Source: DATMER01 sp963844885
Lineage (GTDB): Bacteria > Acidobacteriota > Thermoanaerobaculia > Multivoradales > UBA5704
DNA: 64,000 nucleotides
Direction of reading: 5' to 3'
Assembly (NCBI GenBank): GCA_963844885.1
Contig: CAWJQA010000011.1
Location: 62,001 to 126,000, forward strand
The notes under the pieces: generated by a model
The model's input: only the letters and a program-made list of their open reading frames with translations
What the model was told of the DNA's origin: nothing
The model's database searches: none
Position numbers and translations under genes: made by a program
Part shown: positions 42,924 through 53,251 of the stretch, in pieces
Layout: each line of letters opens with the position of its first letter
Numbering within the stretch: the stretch's first letter is position 1

Positions 42924-43087
42924 CTACGTCCCCATGATCCTTCTCAGGCGCTGGAGCAGAAGCCGGGTGTCGTAGACGTTGTTCGTGGCCACGAAGATCG
43001 TGTCGTCCTCGGCGATCATCCCCCCTCGTCCGGCGTGGGCGTGCCCCAAGGGTCGATGAACACGCCCGCGTCGGGCTTGGGTGCCGT
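42924..43087 (-). other. Relic small ORFs (DAG-motif tail and 31-aa ORF)
   Basis: Two short minus-strand frames: a tail DAGVFIDPWGTPTPDEGG ending at 43018, resembling the Cys-less form of the repeats in the 30.7-kb peptide, and, overlapping its stop by ATGA, a 31-residue ORF MIAEDDTIFVATNNVYDTRL ending RIMGT (42924-43019). Neither has a clear start plus ribosome site. They look like pieces of a lost peptide gene. Confidence 0.35.
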
Positions 43088-43097
43088 CGAGCCTAGA

Positions 43098-43582
43098 TCA
43101 GTAGCAGAGGAAGAGGTAGTTCGGGGCCGGGTTGCTGCAAGCGTCGCTCAGGAGTGTTGCCGCGGGCCCAGCAGTAGTAGTTGTAGGATGCTGGACGAGA
43201 GGAGCTGGGTTGACTTGGTGCCGTTGCACTGCGTCGTTTCGCGGTAGATGTTCGTCCGCTCCCTTGTGTAGTACTCGTAGTAGCGGCGCCCGCCGCCCAG
43301 GTAGAGATGGTCCTGGAAGCAGCCGTTGCGGTTGGTGTACGACCGGCTGAGGACAGTGGTCGTGGAGTAGTCGCGGGTGGACGGGCACAAGGCACAGGCT
43401 TGGAGGCATTGGTCCCGCTGGTCGTCGCAAGCGGCACAGCTCCAATAGTCTCCGCAGTAACAGGAATCCCAGGTGAGCCAACACTGGTCCTCGCAGGCTT
43501 GGTCTGCCATGAGCGGCCTTGAAAGGGCGAAGGCCAGAAACGCCAGGAATGGAACGACAAGACGGGAGGCGGCTCTCTGCAT
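43098..43582 (-). CDS. Secreted Cys-rich protein (frameshifted at the end)
   Basis: Signal peptide LVVPFLAFLAFALSRPLMA, then ACEDQCWLTWDSCYCGDYWS, CAACDDQRDQCLQACALCP with regular Cys spacing, then a Tyr/Arg-rich part ending ETTQCNGTK. The original frame ends at 43148 with a poor tail; shifting frames gives SYNYYCWARGN and ACSNPAPNYLFLCY to a stop at 43098, restoring cysteines. Likely exported and disulfide-bonded. Function unknown. Confidence 0.6.
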
Positions 43583-43696
43583 AAAATCCCCCATCCAAGT
43601 AGGTCTCAGTTTAGGGATGGCTACCTCCGGCCAGAGGAAAAGCCGGTACTACTACAACATAGAGGTGCGCGTCCGGAGCTTTTTCGAGCCCAAATC

Positions 43697-43723
43697 AAAA
43701 AAGGGGGGCGTTTCCGCCCCCCC
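43697..43723 (-). terminator. Terminator of the TonB receptor gene
   Basis: On the minus strand GGGGGGCG, loop GAAA, CGCCCCCC, then TTTTTT. It lies 28 bases after the receptor stop. Confidence 0.85.
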
Positions 43724-43750
43724 TTCTTCCTTCCGATTCGAGAGTCCAGG

Positions 43751-46690
43751 TCAGAAGTCGTAGCGGACTGCGAGCTGGAAGGTGCGCGGCGTGCCGACGC
43801 CGGTGGTCTTGCCGAAGGTGGCGTTGGGGGTCTGGCCCGTGCCCCAGACGGTGTTGGTCACGAAGCGGTTGGCCGCGTTCGAGCAGTTGAAGCACTCGGC
43901 GAACAGGGAGAGGTCGCCGGGTCCGAAGCCGAAGCTCTTCGAAAGCCGCATGTCGAGGCTGTAGAAGTCCGGCTGGCGGAAGCTGTTGCGGTCGAAGTGG
44001 ACGCCGTTGACGGTGGGCCGGTCCGTGCCGGGTTCGGCGTCGTTGTTGATGTCGGCGCCGGTGGTGGCGTTGTAGGGAGAGCCCGTGATGTAGCGGAAGG
44101 TGCCAGAGAGGCCGAGGCCCCACCAGGGAGTGTCCCAGACGGCGTTGAGGACGCTCTTCCACTCCTGGTCGCGGTTGGAGTAACCCCAGTTGAGGTCGAG
44201 GTTGTTGTAGTCCTCGGCCTGGATGCCGGCGAAGTTGCGCTCGTTGGAGTCGTTGTCCTTGTCCTTCGACCAGGTCACCGAGCCGTAGAGGCTGAAGCTG
44301 TCGGCATACCGGCGGCGCAGGGTGGCGGTGAGGCCGGTGTACTTGGACTTGCCGTCCGAGAGGCTCTCGGTGATGCGGCCGTAGAACTTGTTCGGCCGGG
44401 TCGAGCTGTACTTCGGCAGCCCGTTGGGTGCCGTGGTGCCGTCATAGACCCGGTTGGCGTCGCGCAGGCGCTGAAGCTGATGGCCTTCGGCGTAGGTGAA
44501 GTCGAGGGCGAAGACGGTCTTGGCGAAGATCTCGCGCTCGGCGCCGAGGGTGACGCGGTCGGTGTAGGGGTTCTCGAAGTTGGGGTCGATCGTGAACACG
44601 CCGAGCCCCGAAGGGGTCGGAATCTTGGTGAAGTCGATGCGCTCGACGCCTTCGGGCTTCCAGGTGTTGCCCCAGCCCACCGAGGGAGTGAGCGGATCGG
44701 TCGGCGCGATCACGTTGCCGGCGGCGTCGCGCCCGGCATTGATGATGTACTGCGTGCCGCGCAGGCCGTTCGACGTGTAGAGCTGCGCCAGGAGGATGGC
44801 GGGGGTCCGGCTCCAGAAGCGGCCGGCGGAGAAGCGGACGGCCGTCTTTTCGTCCGGAGCCCAGGAGATGCCCAGGCGGGGTGAGATCTGGTCGGTCAGA
44901 TCCATGTCCGGGATCGAGCCGTTCAGCTTGAACGAGCCGTTGGCGTTGACGTCGCCCTCGTTCAGGACGGGGTCGTTCGGGTTGTCCAGGGCCTCGAAGC
45001 GGACGCCCGCCGAGACCGTGAGGTTCGAGCGGACGAACCACTGGTCCTGGAAGAACAGCGCCTGCTCCTTCTGGCCGAAGCTCGCGCGCCCGGCCTCGGT
45101 CGAGGTCAGGCCGCCGAGGCCGCCGAACTGGCGGTACTGGCTCCACTTGCCGGCCAGGAAGTCGGCCTTGTTGTTGAAGACGAAGACGCCGCGCCAGTTG
45201 CCGCGGAAGACCTGGTCGATCGAGGTGTCGTTGTACTCGAAGCCGCCCTTGATGACGTGGTCGCCGGTGAGAAAGGTCAGGGTGTCGCCGGCAGCCTTGC
45301 GCTTCGTGGTCGTGGGGTCGATCGGAAGGAAGGAGACCTCGCCCCATCGGAACTGGCTGCCGCTGAGCTGGATCTCGGGCAGGTTGAGGCCCTTGTCCTT
45401 GCGGGGGGTGTCTTCGTTGACGTAGTTCAGGTTGAGGTCGTTCAGCACGTTGGACCCGAACTGGCTGGACCAGGAGCCGACGTAGGAGTCGGAGGTCAAG
45501 CCCTCGATGCCGTTGTTGGCGTCGGTGCGCGTCTGCGCATCCGAGGTGCCGTTGATGCCTTCGTACTTGGTGAAGTTGCCGCGCACCATGAAGCGGTTCG
45601 CCGAGTTGATCTGGTAGTCGAGGCGTCCGAACGTCACGTCGCCGTCCCGGGTCTGGACATAGTTGTCCGGCGAGGAGAGGACCGGGTATTTGGCGAAGAT
45701 GTCGGGGTCGCGCACCTGGGCGCTGATCGGTACCGTCAGGTTTTGAGCCTGTTTGTCGTAGGAGGCGAAGTAGAAGAGCTTGTCCTTGACCAGGGAGCCG
45801 CCGAGGGAGCCGCCGTACTGCTCCTTCTTCTGGTCCGCCGGCTTCTGGCCGTTGGCGAAGTCGGAGGTGAGATCCTTCGGCTGGTTGTAGTAGAAGAGCG
45901 AGCCGTGCAGGTTGTTGGTGCCGCTCTTCGTGATGACGTTCACGAAGCCGCCGCCCGAGCGGCCGAACTCGACCGAGGCGCCGTTCGTGATGACGGTGAA
46001 CTCCTTGATCGACTCCTGGGAGATGGACAGCGGGGCGCGGCCCTCGGCGCCGCCCACGGTGCCGCCGAAGAAGGCGTTGTTGTAGTCCACGCCGTCGATG
46101 GTGACGTTGGTGTTGATGCCGCGCTGGCCCGAGATCGACAGGTTGCCGCGCTCGGAGTCGAGGCGGGTCTGGGGCGTCAGCAGCACGAGGCCCTTGAAGT
46201 CGCGGCCGTTGACCGGCAGCGCCTCGATCTGCTCCTCCTGCATCGTCGTTCCGGTCGCCGTATTGGTCACCTCGACCACCGGCACCTCGCTGGTGACCGT
46301 GATGGTCTCGGACACCGACGCGCTCTGCAGGGTGAAGTTGACCGTCGGCGTCGAGCCGAGCAGCAGGCGGACGTTCTCCGCCGTGGCGGTGGCGAAGCCG
46401 TCCAGCGACGCTTCGATCTTGTAGGTGCCGGTGGGGAGGTTGAGCAGCCGGTAGAAGCCGCGCTCGTCGGTGACGCCCGTCACCTGGAGCCCGGTCTCCG
46501 TGTTGGTCGCCGTCACGGTCACGCCGGGGAGCGGCGAGCCGGCGTTGTCCTCCACCGTGCCGGAGATACGGCTGGTGGTCACGTCGGTCTGGGCCGCGGC
46601 GAAGGGCGCCAGACCCACAAACAGGGCCAGGAAGGCCAGCACGCCCGCCCAGCCGCGATGCGTCCTGAAGACAGAAGAGACACGCACCAT
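43751..46690 (-). CDS. TonB-dependent receptor with N-terminal carboxypeptidase-regulatory-like domain
   Basis: A 979-residue outer membrane protein. ATG 46690 has AAAGGAGG upstream; the open frame extends much further but only as antisense of purE. Signal peptide GWAGVLAFLALFVGLAPFAA, then a CarboxypepD_reg-like domain (ISGTVEDNAGSPLPGVTVTA, LLNLPTGTYKIEASLDGF), a plug (IEALPVNGRDFKGLVLLTPQ, ERGNLSISGQRGINTNVTID, FGRSGGGFVNVITKSGTNNL) and a beta-barrel ending FQLAVRYDF with a C-terminal Phe. It is the Oar-like class common in Acidobacteriota. Cargo unknown. Intact over nearly 3 kb, in contrast to frameshifted genes around. Confidence 0.88.
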   Translation of the reverse strand: MVRVSSVFRTHRGWAGVLAFLALFVGLAPFAAAQTDVTTSRISGTVEDNAGSPLPGVTVTATNTETGLQVTGVTDERGFYRLLNLPTGTYKIEASLDGFATATAENVRLLLGSTPTVNFTLQSASVSETITVTSEVPVVEVTNTATGTTMQEEQIEALPVNGRDFKGLVLLTPQTRLDSERGNLSISGQRGINTNVTIDGVDYNNAFFGGTVGGAEGRAPLSISQESIKEFTVITNGASVEFGRSGGGFVNVITKSGTNNLHGSLFYYNQPKDLTSDFANGQKPADQKKEQYGGSLGGSLVKDKLFYFASYDKQAQNLTVPISAQVRDPDIFAKYPVLSSPDNYVQTRDGDVTFGRLDYQINSANRFMVRGNFTKYEGINGTSDAQTRTDANNGIEGLTSDSYVGSWSSQFGSNVLNDLNLNYVNEDTPRKDKGLNLPEIQLSGSQFRWGEVSFLPIDPTTTKRKAAGDTLTFLTGDHVIKGGFEYNDTSIDQVFRGNWRGVFVFNNKADFLAGKWSQYRQFGGLGGLTSTEAGRASFGQKEQALFFQDQWFVRSNLTVSAGVRFEALDNPNDPVLNEGDVNANGSFKLNGSIPDMDLTDQISPRLGISWAPDEKTAVRFSAGRFWSRTPAILLAQLYTSNGLRGTQYIINAGRDAAGNVIAPTDPLTPSVGWGNTWKPEGVERIDFTKIPTPSGLGVFTIDPNFENPYTDRVTLGAEREIFAKTVFALDFTYAEGHQLQRLRDANRVYDGTTAPNGLPKYSSTRPNKFYGRITESLSDGKSKYTGLTATLRRRYADSFSLYGSVTWSKDKDNDSNERNFAGIQAEDYNNLDLNWGYSNRDQEWKSVLNAVWDTPWWGLGLSGTFRYITGSPYNATTGADINNDAEPGTDRPTVNGVHFDRNSFRQPDFYSLDMRLSKSFGFGPGDLSLFAECFNCSNAANRFVTNTVWGTGQTPNATFGKTTGVGTPRTFQLAVRYDF

Positions 46691-46918
46691 AGAAAGATCC
46701 TCCTTTGAATGCGTCGGTTTCGATCGAACGAATGCTATGCGAGGAGGGCGGAGCGCCACAGAGCCGGTGTTGTGAGCTCTCTGTGACAGACCCGTGGCAA
46801 CTTGCCTGCCGGACGGGTCCCGCACACGCTGTGCTAAGCTCCGCCCCCGAAAACAGTCCTGAAGCGGGGGGATTATACCCCGGGACCCATTCCTGTCATC
46901 CCAGAACCTTCCGGAATC

Positions 46919-47409
46919 ATGGCCGCCTCCGCAGAACCCCTCGTGAGCGTCATCATGGGGAGCAGGTCCGACTGGGAGACGATGCGCCACGCGGACGAGA
47001 TGCTCTCCCGCTTCGGCGTCCCCCACGAGTGCCTCGTGGTCTCCGCCCACCGCACCCCCGGCTGGATGGCCGAGTTTGCCGGCACCGCCGAGGAGCGCGG
47101 CATCGAGGTGATCATCGCGGGCGCCGGCGGCGCCGCGCACCTGCCCGGCATGGTCGCCTCCCAGACGCTGCTGCCGGTGCTCGGCGTCCCCGTCCAGAGC
47201 CACGCCCTGAACGGCCTCGACTCGCTGCTGTCCATCGTCCAGATGCCCTCCGGCGTGCCGGTCGGGACGCTGGCGATCGGCAAGGCCGGCGCCGCCAACG
47301 CCGCGCTTCTGGCGATCCGCTTCCTCGCCCGCACCCGGCCCGAGCTGCGGGAGAAGCTCCGGGTGTTCGTCGAGGAACAGACCCGCCGCGTCCGGGAAGA
47401 GAGCCTGCT

Positions 47410-47413
<4 letters not shown>
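46919..47413 (+). CDS. purE: N5-carboxyaminoimidazole ribonucleotide mutase
   Basis: A 164-residue class I PurE: VIMGSRSDWETMRHADEMLS at the start, SAHRTPGWMAEFA, AGAGGAAHLPGMVASQTLLP and LLSIVQMPSGVPVGTLAIGK. Converts N5-CAIR to CAIR in purine synthesis, and is coupled to purK by an overlap (GTGA). Intact. Confidence 0.95.
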
Positions 47414-48547
<1,134 letters not shown>

Positions 48548-48558
<11 letters not shown>

Positions 48559-49657
48559 AAGCTCCCTCTCCCCCGGCACGGGGGAGAGGGTTGGGGAGAA
48601 GGGGGACGGGATCAAACCCTGGATGATCTACGGCGCGAACGGCTACACCGGCGAGCTGGCCGCCCGGGAGGCGGCGCGCCGCGGGCTTCAACCCATCCTC
48701 GCCGGCCGCAACGCCGAAGCCGTCGGCAAGCTGGCCTCCGAGCTGGGCCTCCCGCATCGGGTTTTCTCCCTGGAGGATGCCCGACTGGAAGGCGTCTCCG
48801 CCGTGCTGCACTGCGCGGGTCCGTTCGTCCGGACCAGCCGGCCGATGGTGGAGGCCTGCCTGGCCGCGAAGGTCTCCTATCTGGACATCACCGGCGAGAT
48901 CTCCGTCTTCGAGAAGGTGCTCGCCCTGGACGCGAAGGCGAAGGCGGCGGGCGTTGCGCTGCTGCCCGGTGTGGGCTTCGACGTGGTCCCCTCCGACTGC
49001 CTGGCCGCCCGCCTGGCCGCCGCCCTGCCGGACGCCACCGAGCTGACGCTCGCCTTCGCGTCCACGAAAGGCGCGATCAGCCGCGGCACGATGAAGACCA
49101 TGATCGAGAGCTTCCCCGCGGCCGGCGCCGTTCGCCGGGGAGGGAAGATCGTGCCGGTCCCGGTCGCTTTCGACGCTCGGGAGATCGACTTCCCGGGCGG
49201 CCGGCGCTGGGCCATGACCATCCCCTGGGGCGACGTCTCGACCGCCTGGTGGTCGACCGGCATCCCGGACATCCGCGTCTATACCGGCACACCGCCGCGG
49301 ACGATCCGCCGGATGCGCCGGCTGAACCCGTTCCTGCCGCTGCTGGGCTGGGGTCCGCTGAAGCGGTTCCTCCAGCGGCAGGTCGAGAAGCGGGTGACCG
49401 GCCCGTCCGAAGAGGTCCGGCGCACGGCCCGGGTCGAGCTCTGGGGCGAGGTGAGCAACGCGGCGGGCCGATCCGCCACTTCGACGCTGGTGACGCCGGA
49501 GGCCTATCAGCTCACGGCCATGACCGCCGTGGAAAGCGCCGAGCGCGTGGCCCGCGGCGAGATCTCCCCGGGAGCCTGGACACCGTCGAAGGCGTTCGGC
49601 AAGGACTACGTGCTCCAGTTCGACGGCGTCGTGGCCGGCGACATCACGCTGACCTGA
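48548..49657 (+). CDS. Saccharopine dehydrogenase-like / trans-acting enoyl reductase-type protein
   Basis: A 369-residue protein. Core start MIYGANGYTGELAAREAARR (Rossmann), VSAVLHCAGPFVRTSRPMVE, YLDITGEISVFEKVLALDAK, LLPGVGFDVVPSDCLAARLA fit the family. ATG 48548 overlaps the purK end, but the first 25 residues are coded by a palindromic CTCTCCCCC-GGCAC-GGGGGAGAG repeat, so ATG 48623 may be the true start. Function in this group is uncertain (reductase). Confidence 0.75.
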
Positions 49658-49667
49658 CCTGCCTTTC

Positions 49668-52166
49668 TCACCCCCCGATCGAAAACGCCAGCGTCACCAG
49701 CGTCTGCTGCTCCAGGGTGTGCGCCTTGGCCGAGCCGGTGGCGGGGCTGCCGCTGGCCGAGCGCTTGAGCGACCGGATCGGCCGGCCGGCGAGGCGCTCG
49801 ATGCGCGGCTGCACGAAGAAGAGGGCTCCCATGTTCGCCGGCTCTTCCTGCACCCAGAGGATGTCGCGCAGGTTGGGATAGCCCTCCAGCACCTGCTTGA
49901 GCTCGTCCTCCGGGAACGGATAGAGCTGATCGAGGAAGACCACCGCCGTCGAGGTGTCCTTCCTCTTCTCCCGCTCGCGCTTCAGCTCGTGGCCGATCTT
50001 GCCGGTACAGAGGATGAGCCGCTGGGCGTCCTGGACCTGCGCGTCGGGGACCACGTTGAGGAAACGGTCGCGCGACAGCTCGGCGGCCGGCGACGCGGAA
50101 TCCTTGTGGCGCAGCATGCTTTTCGGAGTCAGCACGATGAGCGGCTTCCTCCAGCGCCGCAGCGCCTGCCGCCGCAGCAGGTGGAAGTACTGCGCCGCGG
50201 TGGACGGCTGGCAGACCTGGATGTTGTCCTCGCCGCAGAGCTGCAGGTAGCGCTCCATGCGCGCGCTCGAATGCTCCGGCCCCTGGCCTTCGTAGCCGTG
50301 CGGGAGCAGCATGACCACGCCGGAGAGCAGCCCCCACTTGTCCTCGCCCGCGGTTACGAATTGATCGATGATGATCTGCGCGCCGTTCGCGAAGTCGCCG
50401 AACTGCGCCTCCCAGAGGACCAGCGCCTCCGGGAAGTCGCGGCTGAAGCCGTATTCGAAGCCGAGCACCGCCGCCTCCGACAGGAAGGAGTCGTAGATCT
50501 CGATCCAGGCCTTCCCGGGCGCCACCTGCGCCAGCGGCACGTGTTCCTGGCCGTTTTCGACGTCGATCAGCACCGAGTGGCGCTGGTTGAAGGTGCCGCG
50601 GCGGCTGTCCTGACCGGTGAAGCGGACCGGGACGCCCTGGTCGAGCAGCGACGCGAAGGCCAGCGCCTCGGCCATGCCGTAGTCGAGCGGCCGCTTCCCC
50701 TGTCCCATCTCCGCCCGCTGCTCCAGAAGCTTCCGGATCTTGTCGTGGATGTGGAACCCCTCCGGCCACGAGGTGAGCGGCTTCGTCAGCTCGGCGATCT
50801 TTTCCGGCGGCACCCCGGTGGCCACCTCGTGCGCGGGTTTGTGCTTCCCGCCTTCGAAGGCGCTCCAGTAGGCGGGCAGGGTGCGGAGCGACGGCTTCTT
50901 CTCGATGGCCGACGCCTCCTGGTGCGCGGCCTGAAGCTCGGCGCGCACCGCCGCCGCCCGGCGGTCCAGCTCGTCCTGAGCGATGCCGAGGGCCGCGGCG
51001 TAGATCTTCCAGATGGGCGGGTGGACCGCGATCTTCCTGTAGAGAACCGGCTGGGTGATGGTGGGGTCGTCCACCTCGCTGTGGCCGTGGCGGCGGTAGC
51101 CGATGAGGTCGACCACGACGTCGCTCTTGAACTCGTCGCGATACTCGGCCGCCAGCCGGGCGACGCGCGCCACGGCCTCGGGCTCCTCGCCGTTGACGTG
51201 GAAGATCGGCACCGGCAGCCGTTTGGCGATCGAGGTCGCGAAGCGCGAGGCGTGCAGGCTGCGCGGCTCGGTGGTGAAGCCGATGAGGTTGTTGACGATG
51301 ACGTGGACGGTGCCGCCGACGTCGTAGCCCGGGAGGCCGGCGAAGTTGAGCGTCTCGGCGAGGATGCCCTGGCCGGCGAAGGCGGCGTCGCCGTGCAAGA
51401 TGATGGGCACGACGCTGCGCGGGTCGCGGTCCGCCGGCCAGGCGAAGCGGGTCTGCTTGGCGCGCACGCGGCCGGCGGCCACGGGTCCACGGCCTCGAGG
51501 TGGCTCGGGTTGGAGACCAGATGGATGCCGATCGTGCGCCCGCAGCGGCCGGTGTGCTCGCCGGTCGCGCCCATGTGGTATTTGACGTCGCCGCCGCCCA
51601 GGACGCTGCGCGGGTCCACGTCCTCGAAGCCGGCGAAGATCTCGGCAGGTTCTGGCGCCGGCGGTGTGGACCATGACGTTCAGCCGCCCGCGGTGGCTCA
51701 TCGCCAGGACGACCTGCCGCGCGCTCGCGCTCGGCGGCCGCGTCGAGCATCTCGTCGAGGAGCGGGAGAAGCGACGTCGATCCCTTCGAGGGAAAAGCGC
51801 TTGGTGCCGAGGTAGCGCGCCTGGAGCATCTGCTCGAACGACTCGGCCGCGGATCAGCCGCTCGAGGATGCGCGCGCGGTCGACCGGCGGGCGCGTCGCG
51901 CTCCATCCGCTCCTGGATCCAGCGGCGGCGCGCGGGGTCGGGGATGTGCATGAACTCGACGCCGATCGGGCCGCAGTACCAGCGGCGGGCCTGCTCGGCG
52001 GTGGTGGGGTCGGTCTCGCCGAGCAGCTCGTCCGGCTCCGGAGCCAGGCGGTGCAGGGGGTCGAGATCGGCATGAGATACCCCAGCCGGCGGTAGGCGTC
52101 GAGCGTCCTCTCGTCGAGCGGCCGGGTGGTGGAGGCGGGAGGCGCGGCGGGGGCGGTCGTTTCCAT
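49668..52166 (-). CDS. sucA: 2-oxoglutarate dehydrogenase E1 component (frameshifted N-terminal third)
   Basis: From 51420 down the frame is clean: VVPIILHGDAAFAGQGILAE, TLNFAGLPGYDVGGTVHVIV, NNLIGFTTEPRSLHASRFAT, then RRGTFNQRHSVLIDVENGQE, LLPHGYEGQGPEHSSARMER and DILWVQEEPANMGALFFVQP, diagnostic of E1o. Upstream at least four one-base shifts between 51420 and 52070 are needed to read AEQARRWYCGPIGVEFMHIP, LAMSHRGRLNVMVHT and KYHMGATGEH. Start taken at ATG 52166 (METTAPAAPP). Length about 830 residues is short of the usual 900 or more. TCA-cycle enzyme, thiamine-diphosphate-dependent. Confidence 0.85.
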   Translation of the reverse strand: METTAPAAPPASTTRPLDERTLDAYRRLGYLMPISTPCTAWLRSRTSCSARPTPPPPSRPAAGTAARSASSSCTSPTPRAAAGSRSGWSATRPPVDRARILERLIRGRVVRADAPGALPRHQALFPRRDRRRFSRSSTRCSTRPPSASARQVVLAMSHRGRLNVMVHTAGARTCRDLRRLRGRGPAQRPGRRRRQIPHGRDRRAHRPLRAHDRHPSGLQPEPPRGRGPVAAGRVRAKQTRFAWPADRDPRSVVPIILHGDAAFAGQGILAETLNFAGLPGYDVGGTVHVIVNNLIGFTTEPRSLHASRFATSIAKRLPVPIFHVNGEEPEAVARVARLAAEYRDEFKSDVVVDLIGYRRHGHSEVDDPTITQPVLYRKIAVHPPIWKIYAAALGIAQDELDRRAAAVRAELQAAHQEASAIEKKPSLRTLPAYWSAFEGGKHKPAHEVATGVPPEKIAELTKPLTSWPEGFHIHDKIRKLLEQRAEMGQGKRPLDYGMAEALAFASLLDQGVPVRFTGQDSRRGTFNQRHSVLIDVENGQEHVPLAQVAPGKAWIEIYDSFLSEAAVLGFEYGFSRDFPEALVLWEAQFGDFANGAQIIIDQFVTAGEDKWGLLSGVVMLLPHGYEGQGPEHSSARMERYLQLCGEDNIQVCQPSTAAQYFHLLRRQALRRWRKPLIVLTPKSMLRHKDSASPAAELSRDRFLNVVPDAQVQDAQRLILCTGKIGHELKREREKRKDTSTAVVFLDQLYPFPEDELKQVLEGYPNLRDILWVQEEPANMGALFFVQPRIERLAGRPIRSLKRSASGSPATGSAKAHTLEQQTLVTLAFSIGG

Positions 52167-52188
52167 GGCCGTCCGAGAGTATCGCATG

Positions 52189-52226
52189 GCAGGTGGGGTT
52201 GAGGGGCCGGACGGGCGGGGGCGTCA
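52189..52226. repeat. 36-38 bp direct repeat, left copy
   Basis: GGCAGGTGGGGTTGAGGGGC followed by CGGACGGGCGGGGGCGTC; matches 52602-52639 almost exactly. The two copies flank the RelE-type TA relic. Confidence 0.7.
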
Positions 52227-52320
52227 AACGCAACCCCAACCCAGCCTGTCGCCTTTCGTAGTCCTCTACCGCGGCCTCAAGCTCGACCTCCGCGAAGGGA
52301 TTGAACGTATGGGCCAGCAT
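52226..52320 (-). pseudogene. RelE/ParE-type toxin, truncated after about 32 residues
   Basis: MLAHTFNPFAEVELEAAVED and YERRQAGLGLRL is the N-terminal part of RelE/ParE toxins. The ATG overlaps the antitoxin stop (TGATG). The frame then runs into the 36-bp direct repeat and on into sucA, losing the toxin core. Confidence 0.65.
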
Positions 52321-52544
52321 CAGGAGAAGCGCGCACGAATCCTGGCAAAGACCTCACTGCCGGAGGTTCCTCTCACCCGGCCCTCATCCATCTCCTGATC
52401 CCGCCTTGCCGCCTCAGCGAGCCACAATGCTTCGATCTCCTGCTCGTCCATCTGAGACAGGCTGAGGACCAGGTCATGAGCCAGCTTCGCGCGGGCGTCC
52501 GGCGCCAGGTTCAGGGCTTCCCGTTCGACTTCCTCGATACTCAT
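52320..52544 (-). CDS. Addiction-module antitoxin (PF09720-type)
   Basis: A 74-residue protein MSIEEVEREALNLAPDARAK, LAHDLVLSLSQMDEQEIEAL, WLAEAARRDQEMDEGRVRGT, the helical antitoxin that usually precedes RelE/ParE toxins. ATG 52544 chosen; the extension to 52664 has no family match. Its toxin is truncated. Confidence 0.78.
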   Translation of the reverse strand: MSIEEVEREALNLAPDARAKLAHDLVLSLSQMDEQEIEALWLAEAARRDQEMDEGRVRGTSGSEVFARIRARFS

Positions 52545-52601
52545 GGCATCTTTCTCCGTGCAGAAGTATAGCGCGGAGACGCGGCGCTTGCTATCGCAGA
52601 T

Positions 52602-52639
52602 GGCAGGTGGGTTGAGGGGCCGGACGGGCGGGGGCGTCG
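52602..52639. repeat. 36-38 bp direct repeat, right copy
   Basis: Second copy of the sequence at 52189-52226. Here its CGGGGGCGT continues into a CGTC loop and ACGCCCCCG, forming a nine-base hairpin at 52630-52651. Confidence 0.7.
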
Positions 52640-52665
52640 TCACGCCCCCGCCGCGCCGGTTCAAG

Positions 52666-52971
52666 CTATGCTGCCGTTACTTCCTGGGTCGAGGCATCGG
52701 TCTCGGGAGCGGCCGTCCGAGCGGGGGTGGAGCCCAACTCGGACGGCTTTTCGTCTTCCGGCGGCGGCGCCGTCTTCACCTTCCCCCTCGACCGGCGGGG
52801 CTGCATCCGGAATGCGACGAGCTGCTCGGCGCTCCGGCCGTAGGAAGACCGGATGCCGTCGCGCAGACGGGTCGCCAGATCCCGGCCCCTCCCGACGAAC
52901 CCTTCGATTTCGCGCGAGGTCTCCTGGGTCTGGCTCCGCAGGCTCGCCTGCCGGATGTTCGCTGCCCGGTT
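52666..52971 (-). pseudogene. Second array-linked helical protein (5' end missing)
   Basis: The frame after an upstream TGA reads AANIRQASLRSQTQETSREI, EGFVGRGRDLATRLRDGIRS, SYGRSAEQLVAFRMQPRRSR and a Pro/Glu-rich tail to TAG at 52668-52666. It lines up with the protein ending at 33471 (GQRLATMLRQGLKQFYG versus GRDLATRLRDGIRSSYG). No start codon lies in frame. As at 33 kb, a 20-21 bp array lies just upstream on the same strand. Confidence 0.5.
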
Positions 52972-53013
52972 TCAGTGGCTCGCCCGTAGAACATAGCCGA
53001 GAGAGCCGGAGAC

Positions 53014-53157
53014 GGCCCTCGCGTGTTGGCATCCGGCCCTCACGTGCAGCGGCGGTTCCTCGCGTGTTGGCGGCCGGCCCTCGCGTGTAGCGGCTGTTCC
53101 TCGCGTGTTGGCGGCTGGCCCTCGCGTGTAGCGGCTGGCCCTCGCGTGTTGGCGGCT
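53014..53157. repeat. Tandem array of seven 20-21 bp units
   Basis: Units GGCCCTCGCGTGTTGGCGGC or TTCCTCGCGTGTTGGCGGC with TGTAGCGG variants; lengths 21,21,20,21,20,20,21. Its sequence is unrelated to the CGATAGGTTCCGG arrays but the period is the same. It sits upstream of the helical protein fragment at 52666-52971. Confidence 0.8.
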
Positions 53158-53251
53158 GGCTACTCACCAGTACCACAGCGTCGGCGCCTTCCCGTCCGGC
53201 GGCGTCCGCGCTCCCCACCATTCCGTCCGGCGCGTCCGGCGGGCTTTCTCC

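Noticed and set aside
45257..46708. 483-aa open frame on the plus strand
   Set aside because: Antisense of the TonB receptor with no family features.
46691..47203. Extended N-terminus of the TonB receptor
   Set aside because: The extra 171 codons are antisense to purE; a signal peptide with a ribosome site starts at 46690.
49719..51815. 698-aa open frame on the plus strand
   Set aside because: Antisense of sucA; Arg/Leu/Val/Asp-rich composition typical of GC-rich shadow frames.
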